Shown one piece after another: positions 6,031 through 6,597 of a DNA stretch of 6,597 nucleotides. The notes beneath the pieces were generated by a model. The model made no database searches. It was not told the origin of the DNA and saw only the letters and a list, made by a program, of their open reading frames with translations. Within the stretch, counting starts at the first letter, position 1. Each line of letters begins with the position of its first letter. Made by a program: the position numbers and the translations under genes. The stretch is from Microbacterium sp. (GTDB lineage: Bacteria; Actinomycetota; Actinomycetes; Actinomycetales; Microbacteriaceae): NCBI GenBank assembly GCA_003476465.1, contig DMUE01000113.1, positions 1,867 to 8,463 of the forward strand, written 5' to 3'.

Positions 6031-6036
6031 ATCCTA
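6031..6036 (-). promoter_or_regulatory. -10 box TAGGAT for menA
   Basis: On the minus strand TAGGAT lies eight bases before the menA GTG (6022), inside the 77-bp menE-menA gap. The transcript would begin at or within a base or two of the start codon. It suggests that menA has its own promoter as well as any readthrough from menE. Confidence 0.5.
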
Positions 6037-6099
6037 GGCGGATCGCCCGTCAGTTCTTCGAGCCCGCACCCGCTCGGCGCCGGGGAAGTCTGCCGGAGC

Positions 6100-6597
6100 C
6101 TATCGCCGCAGCTCGGCGCGAAGCGTCTGCCGGTCGGGCTTGCCCGATGGCAGGTAGGGCACGGGGCGTCGCTCCACGCGGGCGGGCCGGGCGGCGGGTC
6201 CGATCGCTTCGGCGACCGCGGCGCGGGCTGCGCTGAGCAGCGACGCGGCGTCGTCCGCATCGCTGGGCGCCACGACGACGGATGCCTCGCCCCACCGCTC
6301 ATCGGGGACGCCGATCACGACGGCATCCGCAAGGCCCGGCAGGGCACGGACGACCGCCTCGACGCGGTCGAGAGAGACGTTGATGCCGCCCGAGACGATC
6401 ACGTTGTCGAGGCGCCCCGTCACCCGCACGACGCCCTTATCGACGACAGCCGTGTCGCCCGTCCGATACCATCGGGTGCCCTGCGTGTCCGTCACGAAGA
6501 CGGATGCCGTCCGCTCCGCATCGCCGAGATACCCCGCTGCGAGGACAGCGCCGGAGATCTGCAGTTCGCCGCCGACGGTGCGCACCGCGACGCCGTC
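6100..6597 (-). CDS. menE: o-Succinylbenzoate-CoA ligase MenE, C-terminal part; 5' end beyond window
   Basis: ANL-superfamily adenylate-forming ligase that activates o-succinylbenzoate to OSB-CoA with ATP. Only the last 165 residues are in view, and the frame is open through the right edge. Visible motifs: GGELQISGAVLAAGYLGD (9-26), WYRTGD (43-48, the A7 ATP-ribose aspartate), the hinge GRLDNVIVSGGINVSLDRVE (61-80, A8), LADAVVIGVPDERWGE, and LPSGKPDR (149-156, A10) with the catalytic lysine at 153, 12 residues before the stop. This is the complete C-terminal lid domain plus the end of the large domain. Family members run about 360-480 residues, so more than half lies outside. The ANL fold alone does not fix the substrate; MenE is assigned from the short size of the lid domain, the resemblance to actinobacterial MenE, and adjacency to menA. 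Confidence 0.9.
   Translation of the reverse strand, partial: DGVAVRTVGGELQISGAVLAAGYLGDAERTASVFVTDTQGTRWYRTGDTAVVDKGVVRVTGRLDNVIVSGGINVSLDRVEAVVRALPGLADAVVIGVPDERWGEASVVVAPSDADDAASLLSAARAAVAEAIGPAARPARVERRPVPYLPSGKPDRQTLRAELRR

Noticed and set aside
6072..6099. Possible hairpin terminator after menE (GCTCGGC / GCCGGAGC)
   Set aside because: The arms need a bulge, the loop is long and no U-tract follows; too weak to call in GC-rich DNA.

Overview
This window reads as ordinary chromosome from a high-GC actinobacterium, most likely a member of the Microbacteriaceae close to Microbacterium. The grounds are the strong GC bias, proteins of actinobacterial type throughout, very short gaps, GTG starts, -10 boxes placed directly in front of start codons, and frequent use of the hexamer GGATGC/GCATCC. 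The genus is inferred from family resemblance and base use; no search was run.

The content is a menaquinone (vitamin K2) biosynthesis locus. From left to right: the N-terminal two thirds of menG (methyltransferase, minus strand, cut by the left edge); a DUF402 protein that overlaps menG by four bases (minus); menF (isochorismate synthase, plus); menD (SEPHCHC synthase, minus); a small membrane protein with a PLDc_N-type N-terminus that overlaps the start of menD (minus); a small DUF4229-type membrane protein (plus); menA (DHNA prenyltransferase, minus); and the C-terminal part of menE (o-succinylbenzoate-CoA ligase, minus, cut by the right edge). No gene-free stretch exceeds about 110 bases, and I see no RNA gene, mobile element or CRISPR array.

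The enzymes act in the order MenF (chorismate to isochorismate), MenD (to SEPHCHC), then MenE (OSB to OSB-CoA), MenA (prenylation of DHNA at the membrane) and MenG (C-methylation to menaquinone). MenH, MenC, MenB and the thioesterase step are not in view. The pathway is not one operon here. It is split into short units on alternating strands: DUF402-menG, menF, PLDc_N-menD, DUF4229, menA and menE.

The most interesting signals are regulatory and structural. Five gene starts carry a TAGNNT -10 box; four have a spacer of exactly 6 nt before the start codon and one has 8 nt, the pattern expected for leaderless mRNAs. The 22-bp gap between DUF402 and menF holds two divergent boxes of this kind that share their TA. 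Other items are a threefold 16-bp tandem repeat between menF and menD, an 18-bp perfect palindrome in menF, a 19-nt palindrome in menA, and two accessory genes (DUF402, PLDc_N) that look translationally coupled to men genes. I found no clearly undescribed multi-gene system.
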